From assembly GCA_037200005.1 (NCBI GenBank), contig JBBCGY010000002.1, positions 1 to 64,000 on the forward strand: a stretch of 64,000 nucleotides of DNA. The letters are read 5' to 3'. The notes below the pieces were generated by a model that was not told where the DNA came from, made no database searches, and saw only the letters and a list, made by a program, of their open reading frames with translations. Of this stretch, positions 1 to 9,906 are shown one piece after another (positions within the stretch are counted from its first letter, which is position 1; each line of letters starts with the position of its first letter). Source of the DNA: Alphaproteobacteria bacterium. Its GTDB lineage: Bacteria; Pseudomonadota; Alphaproteobacteria; UBA9219; RFNS01. The position numbers and the translations under genes are program-made.

Positions 1-2045
1 ATGTCCTCTGTATTCCCCGCTATGGCTGAAGTTGTGCCGGCCTATCGCCCCGAGGCGGGCAAGAAATTCGTCCTGAAATCCGATTTCCAGCCCGCGGGCG
101 ACCAGCCCGCCGCCATCCGCGAGCTTGTCGCGGGATTGCAGCGCGGCGAGCGGGATCAGGTTCTGCTTGGCGTCACCGGATCGGGCAAGACATTCACCGC
201 GGCACAGGTCATCCATGAGCTACAACGTCCCGCCATTATTCTCGCACCCAACAAGACGCTGGCGGCGCAACTATACGGCGAAATGAAGCAGTTCTTTCCC
301 GATAACGCCGTGGAGTATTTCGTCAGCTTTTACGATTACTACCAGCCGGAAGCCTATATTCCCCGTTCCGATACTTTTATCGAAAAAGATTCCATGATCA
401 ACGAGCAGATCGACCGCATGCGCCACGCGGCGACGCGCGCGCTGCTGGAGCGGGACGACGTGATTATCGTCGCGTCGGTTTCCTGCATTTACGGCATCGG
501 CTCGGTCGAGACATATTCCGGAACCGCCGCCGTTCTTGCGAAGGGGCAGAAAGTCGGGCGGCAAGCGCTGCTGGCCCAGCTTGTCGAATTGCAATACAAG
601 CGCAACGACATAGGTTTCTCGCGCGGCGATTTCCGCGCTCGCGGCGACACGGTGGATATTTTCCCGGCGCATATGGAAGATCGCGCCTGGCGCATCAGCA
701 CGTTCGACGATGAAATCGAGGAGATCGTCGAGTTCGACCCGCTGACCGGCGAGAAGACGGCGGTCATGGAGGAAGTGAAGCTCTATGCCAATAGCCACTA
801 TGTCACGCCGAAACCGACACTCGCCCAGGCTATCGGGCAGATCAAGGTCGAGCTGAAAGACCGTCTGCAGGAATTCACCGCGCAGGGAAAACTCATCGAG
901 GAGCAGCGCCTGCGCGAGCGGACGCAGTTCGATCTGGAAATGCTGGCGGCGGCGGGCGTGTGTTCGGGCATCGAGAATTACAGCCGCTATCTCACCGGAC
1001 GCGCGCCGGGCCAGCCGCCGCCGACGTTGTTTGAGTATCTTCCACCTAATGCCCTGCTGTTCGTCGATGAAAGTCACGCGATGGTGCCGCAGCTCAACGC
1101 CATGTATCGCGGCGATCTTCAGCGCAAGACCACGCTGGCGGATTACGGCTTCCGCCTGCCGTCCTGCCGCGATAACCGCCCGCTTAAATTCGAGGAGTGG
1201 GAGCGGATGCGGCCGCAGACGATTTTCGTTTCGGCGACGCCGGGGGCCATGGGAACTGGAGCGCACCGGCGGCGTCTTTACCGAGCAGGTCGTGCGGCCC
1301 ACCGGCCTGATCGATCCGCCGGTCGTCATCCGCCCGACCGAGTTTCAGGTCGACGATTTGCTGGCGGAAACCCGCGCGGTGACGGCACGGGGCTTTCGCA
1401 CGCTGGTGACGACGCTCACCAAGAAAATGGCCGAGGCGCTGACCGAATATATGGGCGAGGCGGGGATCAAGGTGCGCTATCTGCATTCCGACGTGGAAAC
1501 GCTGGAGCGCAGCGAGATCATTCGCGATTTAAGGCTTGGCGTGTATGACGTGCTCATCGGCATCAATCTGCTGCGCGAGGGGCTGGACATTCCCGAATGC
1601 GGCCTCGTCGCCATCCTCGACGCCGACAAGGAAGGCTATCTGCGCTCGCGCACATCGCTGATCCAGACGATAGGCCGCGCCGCGCGCAATGTGGAAGCCC
1701 GCGCGATCCTCTACGCCGACAGGATCACCGGCAGCATGCAGGCGGCTCTCGATGAAACGGGCCGCCGCCGGGCGAAGCAGAAGCCTATAACGCCGAACAC
1801 GGCATCACGCCGTCGAGCGTCAAGAAATCCATCGACGATATTCTGCATTCGTGTACGAGCGCGATTACCTCGATGTCGGGACGGGCGACGACGAAACCGC
1901 GCATCTCGTCGGCAAGGATTTGCGCAGCCATATCCGCGATCTCGAAAAACGCATGAAAACGGTGGCGGGCGATTTGGAATTCGAGGAGGCCGCCCGCCTG
2001 CGCGACGAAATCAAGCGGCTGGAAGCGCGGGAGTTGGGGGTTTGA
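1..2045 (+). CDS. uvrB: UvrABC excinuclease subunit B, frameshifted at three places
   Basis: UvrB takes damaged DNA from UvrA and positions UvrC for the dual incision in nucleotide excision repair. Visible parts: Walker A GVTGSGKT at residues 57-64, the beta-hairpin region [12 protein letters not shown], the DESH box near residue 357, SATPG, a helicase C half with [13 protein letters not shown], and a C-terminal UVR helix pair at about 1929-2042. The reading frame breaks three times: one extra G in the G5 run 1242-1246 (restoring [12 protein letters not shown]), one missing base near 1780, and one missing base near 1850. Corrected length is about 680 residues, normal for the family. The sequence starts at the first base of the window, so an earlier start cannot be excluded. 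I infer sequencing errors rather than decay, because conservation continues through every frame. Confidence 0.93.
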
Positions 2046-2120
2046 GCGCGTACTCACCCCACAGGACAAGTCACCAAACCGGGGCGTGCCCTTGGGCGCG
2101 ACCCAGGATCCCGTTTGCTT

Positions 2121-2160
2121 CCTAGCAGCCGGAAAAACAATATGCTATTATAGCGCTAGG
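2121..2160 (+). promoter_or_regulatory. Possible promoter/operator of the RelE-type toxin-antitoxin pair
   Basis: A 6-bp inverted repeat (CCTAGC at 2121-2126, GCTAGG at 2155-2160) encloses a TATTAT at 2146-2151 that could be a -10 box, and an 8-bp palindrome TAGCGCTA lies at 2151-2158. It sits just upstream of the antitoxin start, where such operons usually carry an autoregulatory operator. No good -35 box is visible, so this is a weak call. Confidence 0.3.
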
Positions 2161-2177
2161 GTAAACGGGAGAAGATG

Positions 2178-2369
2178 ATGGTTGGGATTCAATATGTAAC
2201 GGATGAGAAGGGCCGGAAGGTGGCTGTTCAGATCGACCTCAAAAAGCATAAAGAGCTTTGGGAAGATATCGAGGATGTTCTGGTTTCCCGGTCGCGGAAA
2301 CAGGAACGCCGGATTCCGCTCAGCAAGGTCAAGGCCGCGCTCGTCAAGAGCGGCAAGCTGCATGGATAG
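2178..2369 (+). CDS. Antitoxin-like protein of a RelE/ParE pair
   Basis: A 63-residue charged protein with the pattern VAVQIDLKKHKELWEDIEDV near its N-terminus. This resembles the strand-plus-helix core of Phd/RelB-type antitoxins, which bind the toxin and the operon promoter. The second of two adjacent ATG codons is chosen because a GGGAGAAG ribosome site then lies 6 nt upstream; 2175 is the alternative. The stop overlaps the toxin start by 8 bp, the usual antitoxin-first layout. The family assignment rests on size, position and pattern only. Confidence 0.7.
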   Translation: MVGIQYVTDEKGRKVAVQIDLKKHKELWEDIEDVLVSRSRKQERRIPLSKVKAALVKSGKLHG

Positions 2370-2625
2370 GCTCTATAGCGTCGGCCTTGCCGCTAGCGCT
2401 GATAAAGAAATACAGAAATTACCCGCTAAAATTGTCGAGCGCATCTTTCCGCATGTCGAGGGACTTGCCGCCAATCCCCGTCCGCCCGGATGCAAAAAGT
2501 TAAAGGGTGGCGATAAAGAATATCGAATTCGGATCGGCGATTACCGCGTCGTTTATGTCATCGACGATACCGCTCGAACAGTTGATATAACGCGCATCGC
2601 TCATCGGCGCGATGTTTATGAATAG
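2362..2625 (+). CDS. RelE/ParE-family toxin
   Basis: An 87-residue protein starting at the ATG inside the antitoxin's last codons. The C-terminal half has the RelE/ParE signature KKLKGGDKEYRIRIGDYRVVY followed by ITRIAHRRDVYE. RelE members cleave mRNA on the ribosome, while ParE members inhibit gyrase. The combination of LKG, YRIRIGDYRVVY and a basic HRRDVY tail favours the RelE branch. It lies between uvrB and the formylglutamate hydrolase with no mobile gene nearby. Confidence 0.85.
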   Translation: MDRLYSVGLAASADKEIQKLPAKIVERIFPHVEGLAANPRPPGCKKLKGGDKEYRIRIGDYRVVYVIDDTARTVDITRIAHRRDVYE

Positions 2626-2695
2626 AGTCATATAGGCTTGGCTGAAATGACAATCTAGATTAAGATAGAAGCCGAAGATAAAGAAGGAACACTTC

Positions 2696-3553
2696 ATGGA
2701 AATCCCGGGCATCTTTCGCGTTAACGATCCGGCAGGGCCGGCGGCGCCGCTGGTTCTCGATGTGCCGCATAGCGGGCGCACTTATCCGGGCGACTTTCAA
2801 TACGCCTGTCCGTTTCCGCTGCTGCGCCAGACCGAAGACGCCTATGTCGATGAATTGATGGAAAACGCCGTCGAGCATGGCGCGACGGTTCTGACGGCGC
2901 TGTTTCCGCGCGCGCTGATCGACGTCAATCGCGCGGTCGACGATCTCGATCCGGCGGTCGTCGATGGCGTCTGGCCTGAACCATTGCAGCCCAGCGAGCG
3001 GACGCTTGGCGGTCTTGGGCTCGTGCGGCGGATGTGCCGCGGCGGCGTGCCGGTCTACAAGGAACCGCTGGCGATCGAGGAAATCGACCGGCGGCTGCGG
3101 CAATATTACCATCCTTATCACCGGGCGCTGGCCAGAATTCTGGATGGCATGCATCGCCGCTTCGGCGCGGTGTGGCATATCGACTGCCATTCCATGCCGT
3201 CGAAAATGTATGACGGATCGCTGATGGCGGCGGACTTCGTGCTCGGCGACCGCGACGGCACGAGTTGTTCGGCGGATTTCACAGCGCTGTGCGCCGAGGC
3301 GCTGCGTGGATTAGGCTATAAGGTCGTCATCAACGATCCCTATAAAGGCGTCGAAATCGTACGCCGCCATGGGCAGCCCGGACAGGCAAGGCATTCGCTG
3401 CAGCTGGAAATCAACCGGGCGCTCTATCTGGACGAGGATGTGATCCAGCGCGCTTCGGGCTTTGACAAAATGCGCGCCGATCTCGGCAAATTCATCCAGA
3501 AAGTCGCGGCTGCGCTGCCTTATCATCGCGAGCAGCAGACGGCGGCAGAATAA
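2696..3553 (+). CDS. N-formylglutamate amidohydrolase
   Basis: This enzyme hydrolyses N-formyl-L-glutamate to glutamate and formate, the last step of one histidine degradation route, though many alphaproteobacterial members stand alone. Seen in 285 residues: DVPHSGRTYP near residue 21, WHIDCHSMPS near residue 160, KGVEIVRRHG, and LEINRALYLDED near residue 238. These match the metal-binding and substrate motifs of the family. The ATG has an AGAAGGA site about 7 nt upstream. No other hut gene is in the window, so its role in histidine breakdown here is not shown. Confidence 0.88.
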   Translation: MEIPGIFRVNDPAGPAAPLVLDVPHSGRTYPGDFQYACPFPLLRQTEDAYVDELMENAVEHGATVLTALFPRALIDVNRAVDDLDPAVVDGVWPEPLQPSERTLGGLGLVRRMCRGGVPVYKEPLAIEEIDRRLRQYYHPYHRALARILDGMHRRFGAVWHIDCHSMPSKMYDGSLMAADFVLGDRDGTSCSADFTALCAEALRGLGYKVVINDPYKGVEIVRRHGQPGQARHSLQLEINRALYLDEDVIQRASGFDKMRADLGKFIQKVAAALPYHREQQTAAE

Positions 3554-3567
3554 GACGCTGCGTTCAA

Positions 3568-4719
3568 TCAGCTTGGCAGGGCATGGAAGGGGCTGCTGCT
3601 CGCCATCGGGTGGCTTGAGGCGCGCGGGCTGCTGCGCGCCGGCTTGTCGCTATCGCCGGCTGTCAGCTGGTTGTTCTTTACCACCGGCACGAATGCCGGA
3701 CTGCTCAACCGTATGAAGCCGCTGTCGATCAAATCGAGCAAAGTCTCGAAGCCTTTTGGCAGGCGGATAATGCTGTCGTTGATGCCAAGCGCGTCGATTT
3801 CCTTATTGACCGCTTCGGCGCCCAGCAGCTCTTTGCCGGGACGAAGCTGGTTGTTGATGTCGCGTTCCGCGGGACTGATATCGTTGGCGCCATGTTCCTG
3901 AAAACAGAAAATCGCGTTCCGGCTCTTCGGGTCATATTCGCGAGACTTGGAAGGATCGATGCCTAGCGCAACGCGCAAATCGCTTAATCCTTCTCCGATC
4001 ACGAGAATTTGGTCGGGACTGGCCCCGGTCAATCTTGCGATTTCATGCAGCGGCGTCGGGTCCGGTTTTTGATATGTGTAGGGAATGACGATTCTGCCGA
4101 ATCCTCCGCCGTTGGATGAGGCCGCGCCTTCTTTCCAGCTCGGCGAGTCTTCATCGCATAATTTTTTGGCATAAAAGGCGCTAAGATGGTCGGGATCGAG
4201 GCCCGCGCGCTTCGACCGGTCCACGGCATGAGAGTCCGGGGAGTTGGTATAGATGGCTCCGAATACGCCGGCCTTGCTTGCCACGCGAAGAAAATCGGCC
4301 GCGCCTGAGTATAATTCGTAAGATTGGTGCGCCGAGGTTTTTGCGTCTTTCAGCGTAGCCAGTTCTTCAGAGATAGCCGGATTTCCGTAATCGAGGCTCC
4401 TCATATATTCACGGAATACCTGTTCCGGACGGTGGAGTATGTTCTGAATGCCGAGGGTGCGCATTAAATGGCTCTGCCATGCGGCGCCGCTCATGCAGGT
4501 TTCTCCGCCCGCGGCGTCGAATTGACGCTGCAGGGAATCTTGCGTGGCGGCGACAGACGCCAATGTTTTGTATGTGGGCACTAGCGTGCCATCGAGGTCG
4601 AGCACGATGACTTTGATGTCGAGCGGTTCTGAAAGCTGCGTTCCGGCAATACCGGGGAATATTGTTTTGGGGGACACTTTAAATTTTCCTTTATCAAAAT
4701 TCAGCGCACGAAATATCAA
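3568..4719 (-). CDS. HAD-superfamily hydrolase with long C-terminal extension
   Basis: A 383-residue protein with the HAD catalytic set in order: motif I VIVLDLDGTLVP near residue 38, motif II IYTNSP, motif III lysine in YQKPDPTPL, and motif IV VIGEGLSDLRVAL. A helical cap lies between motifs I and II. About 130 residues follow motif IV and match no family I recognise; the tail is Ser/Ala/Pro-rich. HAD enzymes are mostly phosphatases, and the substrate here is unknown. The coding sequence and its upstream region are more AT-rich than the neighbours, which may indicate acquisition. It faces the formylglutamate hydrolase tail to tail. Confidence 0.7.
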   Translation of the reverse strand: MIFRALNFDKGKFKVSPKTIFPGIAGTQLSEPLDIKVIVLDLDGTLVPTYKTLASVAATQDSLQRQFDAAGGETCMSGAAWQSHLMRTLGIQNILHRPEQVFREYMRSLDYGNPAISEELATLKDAKTSAHQSYELYSGAADFLRVASKAGVFGAIYTNSPDSHAVDRSKRAGLDPDHLSAFYAKKLCDEDSPSWKEGAASSNGGGFGRIVIPYTYQKPDPTPLHEIARLTGASPDQILVIGEGLSDLRVALGIDPSKSREYDPKSRNAIFCFQEHGANDISPAERDINNQLRPGKELLGAEAVNKEIDALGINDSIIRLPKGFETLLDLIDSGFIRLSSPAFVPVVKNNQLTAGDSDKPARSSPRASSHPMASSSPFHALPS

Positions 4720-4928
4720 AACATATATATTAGTTCTGCCATCGAATTCCTTTCCATTTAATCAATGGAATGTTACTTTGTCAAAAATATCTGTGCTTTT
4801 TTACTTGCGAAACTGCGCGGTTGACTTCGCAGACGCACAAAACGCAAGTATCCTATCGCGGATCAAGGATGTTGCGATGCAACAAGGGAAAAAATTAACC
4901 TCGATTTTTAGTTTGCGGCGAGAACCCC

Positions 4929-6202
4929 ATGTCGATCGATCCCCGTCAGTTTCTCGAAGGCCTGTTCCAGGCCGCTCTAACGCCGGTCATGGCGGAACGC
5001 TGCGTGCCGCCGTTCCTGCCGGAGCCGCCGAAAGGGCGCACCTTGGTCATTGGCGCCGGCAAGGCCGCGGCTGCAATGGCCAAGGCGGTGGAGGATCATT
5101 ACAAGGGGGACTATCGATTCCGGCATTGTCGTGACCCGTTATCGGCACGGTCTTCCCCTCAGGACGATCGAATGCGTCGAGGCGGGGCATCCCGTGCCTG
5201 ACGATGCTGGGGGCGCGACGGCCTTGCGCATTCTGCAGCTTGCGGAAACGGCGGGTCCGGACGATCTTTTGCTTTGCCTGATTTCGGGAGGCGGCTCGGC
5301 GCTCCTGACGCTGCCGGCGCCCGGCCTGACCATGGACGATCTGCGCGCCGTGAATAAGGCGCTTCTTCTTTCGGGGGCCGCTATTCATGAAATGAATTGC
5401 GTCCGCAAGCATCTGTCGGCTATTTCCGGCGGACGGCTGGCGCAGGCGGTCAAAGGCGGCCGCGTCGTATCCTTGATGATCTCGGATGTTCCGGGCGACG
5501 ATCTTTCCGTCATTGCCTCGGGCCCGACCGTGGGCGATCCCACAAGTTTCGCCGACGCCAGGATGGTCATCAGCAAATACGCCATCGCCGTTCCCGCGGC
5601 GGTCGAGAGATATCTCGCCGAGGCCAAGGAGGAAACGCCCAAGCCCGGCGATCCATGTTTCACGCGCGTCGAGAATATTCTGATTGCGAAACCGCAGGAT
5701 GCGCTCGAAGCGGCGGCCGCTTTCGCCCGCAGGCATGGGATTACGCCGCTTGTCCTCGGCAACGCCATCGAAGGCGAAGCGCGCGATGTCGCCTTGGTGA
5801 TGGCCGGCATGGCGCGCCAGACCGTTGAGCACGGCCAGCCGATTGCCGCTCCTTGCGTGCTGATTTCAGGCGGAGAAACGACGGTCAGCGTCAAGGGGGA
5901 GGGCAGGGGGCGGGCGCAATTGCGAATTTCTTCTCAATTTCGCGATTGCCGTCGAGGGGCTTTCCTCGCGCATTCATGCCATGGCCTGCGACACGGACGG
6001 CATCGACGGCACGGAGGACAATGCGGGCGCTGTCCTGCATCCCGATACGCTCGCCAGGGCGCTGGCCAAAGGCGTCAAAGCCAAGGATTACGCAGCCCGC
6101 AATGATTCCCACGGGTTCTTTTCACGGACGGATTCCTTGCTCATCACGGGGCCGACGCGCACCAACGTCAATGATTTCCGGGCGATCTATATTACGGCCT
6201 AA
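4929..6202 (+). CDS. Glycerate 2-kinase (MOFRL family), frameshifted twice
   Basis: Phosphorylates D-glycerate to 2-phosphoglycerate, feeding glyoxylate or tartrate breakdown into glycolysis. Fragments in three frames join into one product: N-terminal LVIGAGKAAAAMAKAVEDHY, then CLISGGGSALL, RKHLSAISGGRLA and LMISDVPGDDLS, then the MOFRL end with GRNCEF, ACDTDGIDG and GPTRTNVND. Both breaks are one extra G in G5 runs, at 5105-5109 and 5906-5910; removing each restores YKGTIDSG and RGGRN. Corrected length is about 424 residues, as expected. I treat it as an intact gene with sequence errors. The region 4720-4928 before it is AT-rich and probably holds divergent promoters for this gene and the HAD gene. 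Confidence 0.85.
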
Positions 6203-6220
6203 TAATGCCGCGCATGACCG

Positions 6221-6679
6221 TCATTCCGGACGCCCGCGGCGGCTTTGGCCGGCCATGGGCGTTCCGGCGCGGCCGATATTGCCGAACAGGTCTTGAATCC
6301 AGCTCGTATCCCGTCCGAAGCTCGGTGTCTGTCCCGGCGCGGCATCGATATTGGCGATCTCGTCCTTGCCGGTTTTTTCGATCGTCTTGACGATGCCGTT
6401 GTCGTCGAAATGGATGGTGATGATCTGCTGGTCGGTGACCTCGGGATCAAGGAAAGAGTATCGCTCCGTCCGGCGGCCGATATAATACCATGTGTTATCG
6501 TCGAACGTGGAGCGGTGCGAGGGCGAGCCCAGTTTGTCGATAACGTCTTCGCGGGTCGATGTGTCGGCTTTGATCTGCGCGATACGGTCGGCATCGAGCA
6601 GATTGCCGCGATTGGCAATGGTAGGGCTGCACCCGGCAAGGATGGCTACGAGCAAAGGCATAATCAGTTGCGGGCGCAT
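6221..6679 (-). CDS. bamE: Outer membrane assembly lipoprotein BamE (SmpA/OmlA)
   Basis: BamE is a small lipoprotein of the BAM complex that inserts beta-barrel proteins. The 152-residue product begins MRPQLIMPLL and has a lipobox ILAGC at about residues 14-18. It continues with the typical core TREDVIDKLGSPSHRSTFDDNTWYY and QIITIHFDDNGIV. The ATG at 6679 is preferred over a GTG 24 nt upstream because AGGA lies at suitable spacing and the signal peptide then has normal length. It is divergent from the cytochrome chaperone gene, an arrangement common in alphaproteobacteria. Confidence 0.88.
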   Translation of the reverse strand: MRPQLIMPLLVAILAGCSPTIANRGNLLDADRIAQIKADTSTREDVIDKLGSPSHRSTFDDNTWYYIGRRTERYSFLDPEVTDQQIITIHFDDNGIVKTIEKTGKDEIANIDAAPGQTPSFGRDTSWIQDLFGNIGRAGTPMAGQSRRGRPE

Positions 6680-6728
6680 TGGAATCCTGTTTCCTAAATT
6701 CACCAGTCGGAGTTGGAGGGACTATAAA

Positions 6729-7280
6729 TTGCTGCGACGTATATGGCAAAAGATGATTGCATTGCGCCTTGTCCCCGCATGGCAGGCGCCGGAAGTCGCG
6801 GCGCTTTACCGTGCAGCGTCAGGGCAATCGCGCCGTCCGGAGTTTTACACGGCGGGAGGCGTGCCCGACACCATCGACGGCAGATTCGACTTGCTGGCGT
6901 TGCATCTGGTGCTGCTGATGCTCCGTTTGCGCGGCGAGGGGCCGCAAGGACGCAAGATGAGCCAGCACCTTTTTGACTTCATGGGTGCCGACATGGATCG
7001 CAGCCTGCGCGAGATGGGCGTCGGCGACACAGGCATCCCCCGCCGCGTCAAGGCGATGGGCGAGGGCTTTTACGGACGCTATGCGGCTTATGAAAAAGGT
7101 TTGGGCGACGGGCGGGATGCCCTTATGACCGCTCTCGATAAAAATCTGTACGGAACCGTGCCGACCGCGCCTGATTCTCTGGCGCTAATGGCTGCGTATG
7201 TTCTGCGCGCACGCGATACGCTGGCCGGCCAGCCGTTGGAAGCTTTATTAGCGGGGAAGGCAGAATTCGGAAGCTTCTGA
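6729..7280 (+). CDS. Ubiquinol-cytochrome c chaperone (CBP3 family)
   Basis: Helps assemble cytochrome b into the bc1 complex. The 183-residue product matches the family pattern: an N-terminal helix, FYTAGGVPDTIDGRFDLLALHLVLL, then KMSQHLFDFMGADMDRSLREMGVGD and VKAMGEGFYGR. The start is a TTG at 6729, 8 nt after GGAGGG (6715-6720); the ATG at 6753 has no ribosome site and would lose the conserved LLRRIWQK segment. No bc1 genes are in the window. Confidence 0.88.
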   Translation: MLRRIWQKMIALRLVPAWQAPEVAALYRAASGQSRRPEFYTAGGVPDTIDGRFDLLALHLVLLMLRLRGEGPQGRKMSQHLFDFMGADMDRSLREMGVGDTGIPRRVKAMGEGFYGRYAAYEKGLGDGRDALMTALDKNLYGTVPTAPDSLALMAAYVLRARDTLAGQPLEALLAGKAEFGSF

Positions 7281-7291
7281 ATCCAGGACTC

Positions 7292-7780
7292 TTAAATCCC
7301 CGACTGCCGCAACAGCTCGCGCAGGGATTGAAGTTCGACCAGCAAGCCCTGCAATTCTTTGCGCTTTTGCGAAGAAATGCCGGTGCCTTTGGAGGGAGAG
7401 GGAAGGCCGAGTGCGCCGATCTTGCCGTCCGCTTCCTGGATTTTCGGCTCGGAGATGCGGTTGATGACGCCGCCGCGCGTTTCTTTGAGGACCTTCTGCA
7501 CGCCCCGGATCGTGTAACCTTGATTGTAAAGAAGGTTCTGTATGTATTTGAGAAGATGGACATCTTCCGGGCGGTAGTAGCGGCGGCCGCCGCCACGCTT
7601 CATCGGCCTGATTTGCGAAAATTTGCTCTCCCAGAAACGCAGCACATGCTGCGGCACGGCCATCTCTGTCGCTACTTCGCTAATGGTGCGGAAAGCGGCA
7701 GGAGCTTTCACTTCGGCTTTGTGAAGCGTAACGACCGGAAGCGGCTCGCTATGTTCTTCCTTAACCAGTTGGATAGTCAT
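7292..7780 (-). CDS. MerR-family transcriptional regulator (ihfA-linked)
   Basis: A 162-residue regulator. The winged helix-turn-helix spans about residues 30-100: [20 protein letters not shown], then [20 protein letters not shown], then [12 protein letters not shown] short Ser/Lys-rich linker and a leucine-rich C-terminal helix ([15 protein letters not shown]) follow, probably for dimerisation. It lies 3 bp after ihfA, the conserved alphaproteobacterial position. No metal-binding cysteines are present, so it is not a metal or redox sensor of the classical MerR type. Its target is unknown. Confidence 0.9.
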   Translation of the reverse strand: MTIQLVKEEHSEPLPVVTLHKAEVKAPAAFRTISEVATEMAVPQHVLRFWESKFSQIRPMKRGGGRRYYRPEDVHLLKYIQNLLYNQGYTIRGVQKVLKETRGGVINRISEPKIQEADGKIGALGLPSPSKGTGISSQKRKELQGLLVELQSLRELLRQSGI

Positions 7781-7783
7781 GCT

Positions 7784-8122
7784 CTAATCCTCCTCTCCGG
7801 TCTGGGCAGGCGGCAGGCTTTTGCCCGTCAGGCCGCGGTTGATTGCGTCTTTGAGCACATGGCTGGCGCGGAAGACCAGCACCTTGCGCGGCAGAATCGG
7901 CACTTCCTGGCCGGTTTTGGGATTGCGTCCGATGCGCTCGCCCTTGCTTCTTACCTGGAAGCTGCCGAAGGACGACAGTTTGACCATGTCTCCCCGTATC
8001 AGAACGGCGCTGATTTCATCGAGGATGATATCAACAAGTTCGGCGGATTCGTTGCGGGACAGGCCGACTTCCTGATAGACGGATTCGGCGAGATGGGCGC
8101 GGGTCACGGTATTTTCAGCCAT
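7784..8122 (-). CDS. ihfA: Integration host factor subunit alpha
   Basis: IHF alpha and beta form a heterodimer that bends DNA sharply, for recombination, replication and transcription. The 112-residue product has the full HU/IHF fold: [31 protein letters not shown], and the arm with the intercalating proline, [17 protein letters not shown]. It belongs to the plsX-fabH-ihfA-merR block, but a flavin oxidase gene now separates it from fabH, so it probably has its own promoter in 8123-8214. Confidence 0.95.
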   Translation of the reverse strand: MAENTVTRAHLAESVYQEVGLSRNESAELVDIILDEISAVLIRGDMVKLSSFGSFQVRSKGERIGRNPKTGQEVPILPRKVLVFRASHVLKDAINRGLTGKSLPPAQTGEED

Positions 8123-8214
8123 AAGGCGACTCCGGTTGGCTTCACGGATAACGGCTCACCCTAATACTCTCTTGCAAGCCCGTCAAAGAGAAAGAAAAAG
8201 CGGGGGCGCTTCAC

Positions 8215-9822
8215 CTAATTACCGGTTTTCCGGCTTTTGATGAGGCTGCGCATGATGAAATCGGCGGCCAGCCTGCCGGTCTGGGCGGCGCCGTTCATAT
8301 AGCCGAAATGCTCGTCGCTTAACTGTTCGCCCGCGAAGATTAGATTGCCGGCATGAACTGCTTGCCTTTGCTCGGGGTGATCCGATTCGACCCAGAAATA
8401 TTCTCTGAATTCGGTTAACTGGCCGGGACGATAAGAAGAATAAGCGCCGCGCGTCAGCCTTCCCTCCGTCCAGTTCGTCATGAAATATTGTCCGTTGGCG
8501 TCGGCTTTCGCTCCCGGCGCGATCTGATCGAGCCGTCCGACGAAATTTTCCCCGCAGGCCAGAACGCCGCCGGTGGCCGCCGCCGTAACGCGATTGCCGC
8601 CCATGAAGAAATTCAAGACCCCGCTTTTTTGTTCCGGCTGGCGCTGGGTGGCGTCCCAAACCTGATCGAAACCATGGTCGTTCCAGAATCCCATGCTGAA
8701 GATTTTTTCCCTGCGCCAGGTTTTGTGGTTGAATCCGGCAAGGAGCTTTTCATTGGAGCCGAGCTTCGCGGTCTGGATAAATTTTTGCAGTTTATCGGGC
8801 ACCGGAGCGTCCAGACTCACATCCTGCAGCACCGTGAAGGGCAGGGCGACGACGACATAATCGCTCTCGACGGGTTCGCCTTCCGAGAATTCCAGGCGAT
8901 AGCCATCGTCCTTGGCGCGGATGGCGCGCACTTCTTTCTGGAAAGATATTTGCCCGTCCAGGTTTTTCTTCAGCGCATGAATGATCGCCTCCGAGCCGCC
9001 CATGACGGTATACATTTCATCGCTCTTGCCGAGAAGATCGGCATGTTTTCCATCGGCCTTGGGCAGGCTGTAGATCAGCTGCAACGCGGAGGAGTCCACG
9101 GGATCGACGCCGTATTCAGTATGAATGACGCTTCTGATAAGCGTGCGGATATAAGGCGCGTGGATTTTATCGGCGTGCATGTCGAGATAGTCTTCCACCG
9201 ACATGGCGTCCATCACCGGCCCGTATTTCTTGAAATCCCGGTCGAGAAAAGCAGCGTCGGTTGCCAGTCGCACCGCGAGGCCGAGCAGGTCGGAGGCTAT
9301 TTCCTGCTCGCTGCGCAAGCGTCCGTCGAAGTAATAACATTCTTCGGGACATTTCTGCCGTTTGGCGTCGCGGATTTTGTTGAAAAGCGGGATTTTCAGT
9401 TTGGAGGCCAGCTTCAGCATATCCCGATGGTCGCTGTTGATGAGCTCGCCGCCAAGATCGGTCATGAGATCGTCGCCGACCAAACCCGCGCGGGATATGA
9501 CGCGTCCGCCCAGGCGGTTGCTGGCTTCATAGATTTTAGAGGAAAACCCTGCCTGCTTGAGCCGGTAGGCCGCGTTCAGCCCGGCAAGGCCGCCGCCGAT
9601 CACGGCGATGCGGGGCTGAATCCCTCCCGCCGCAGCCAGAGCTTTCGCGGTAAACGGAAATGCCTGGCTGACGATACCGGCGGCGCCGACGCTCACCAGC
9701 CCTTTGACGAAACTGCGGCGCGTTATGCCCGGCGCGGCAGCCGGAGGAGTCGCTTCGCCCTGAAGAGCTTGCGCCTTCAGCAAAAGCCGGATCAATCTAT
9801 GGAAACCAGGAGTATGAGGCAT
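8215..9822 (-). CDS. Tat-exported flavin monoamine oxidase family protein
   Basis: A 535-residue FAD enzyme. A twin-arginine signal RRSFVKG at about residues 35-41 precedes a hydrophobic stretch, so it is probably exported folded with its FAD. The dinucleotide fold is clear: VIGGGLAGLNAAYRL near residue 73, then YEASNRLGGRV. The C-terminal FAD-covering motif is FAGEQLSDEHFGYMNGAAQTG. Members oxidise amines or amino acids and give an imine and peroxide; the substrate cannot be read here. Upstream lie 135 bp with a tandem 14-bp repeat. The gene interrupts the otherwise conserved fabH-ihfA neighbourhood, which suggests a later insertion. Confidence 0.85.
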   Translation of the reverse strand: MPHTPGFHRLIRLLLKAQALQGEATPPAAAPGITRRSFVKGLVSVGAAGIVSQAFPFTAKALAAAGGIQPRIAVIGGGLAGLNAAYRLKQAGFSSKIYEASNRLGGRVISRAGLVGDDLMTDLGGELINSDHRDMLKLASKLKIPLFNKIRDAKRQKCPEECYYFDGRLRSEQEIASDLLGLAVRLATDAAFLDRDFKKYGPVMDAMSVEDYLDMHADKIHAPYIRTLIRSVIHTEYGVDPVDSSALQLIYSLPKADGKHADLLGKSDEMYTVMGGSEAIIHALKKNLDGQISFQKEVRAIRAKDDGYRLEFSEGEPVESDYVVVALPFTVLQDVSLDAPVPDKLQKFIQTAKLGSNEKLLAGFNHKTWRREKIFSMGFWNDHGFDQVWDATQRQPEQKSGVLNFFMGGNRVTAAATGGVLACGENFVGRLDQIAPGAKADANGQYFMTNWTEGRLTRGAYSSYRPGQLTEFREYFWVESDHPEQRQAVHAGNLIFAGEQLSDEHFGYMNGAAQTGRLAADFIMRSLIKSRKTGN

Positions 9823-9906
9823 TTCAGATGGGCGTCAAATGTCGAGAATCAGATATGGAGAATCACATACAGGAATGTTCTGGCGAGAATACCGCGTTAT
9901 ATCAAT

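Noticed and set aside
1-2045. uvrB as a decayed pseudogene
   Set aside because: Three indels are present, but sequence conservation is full across all frames, no internal stops or missense decay are seen, and similar homopolymer indels occur in other essential genes of this window.
4929-6202. Phase variation of glycerate kinase by G5 tracts
   Set aside because: Both breaks are in G5 runs, but such short tracts rarely phase-vary, and the same error type occurs in uvrB and pdhC.
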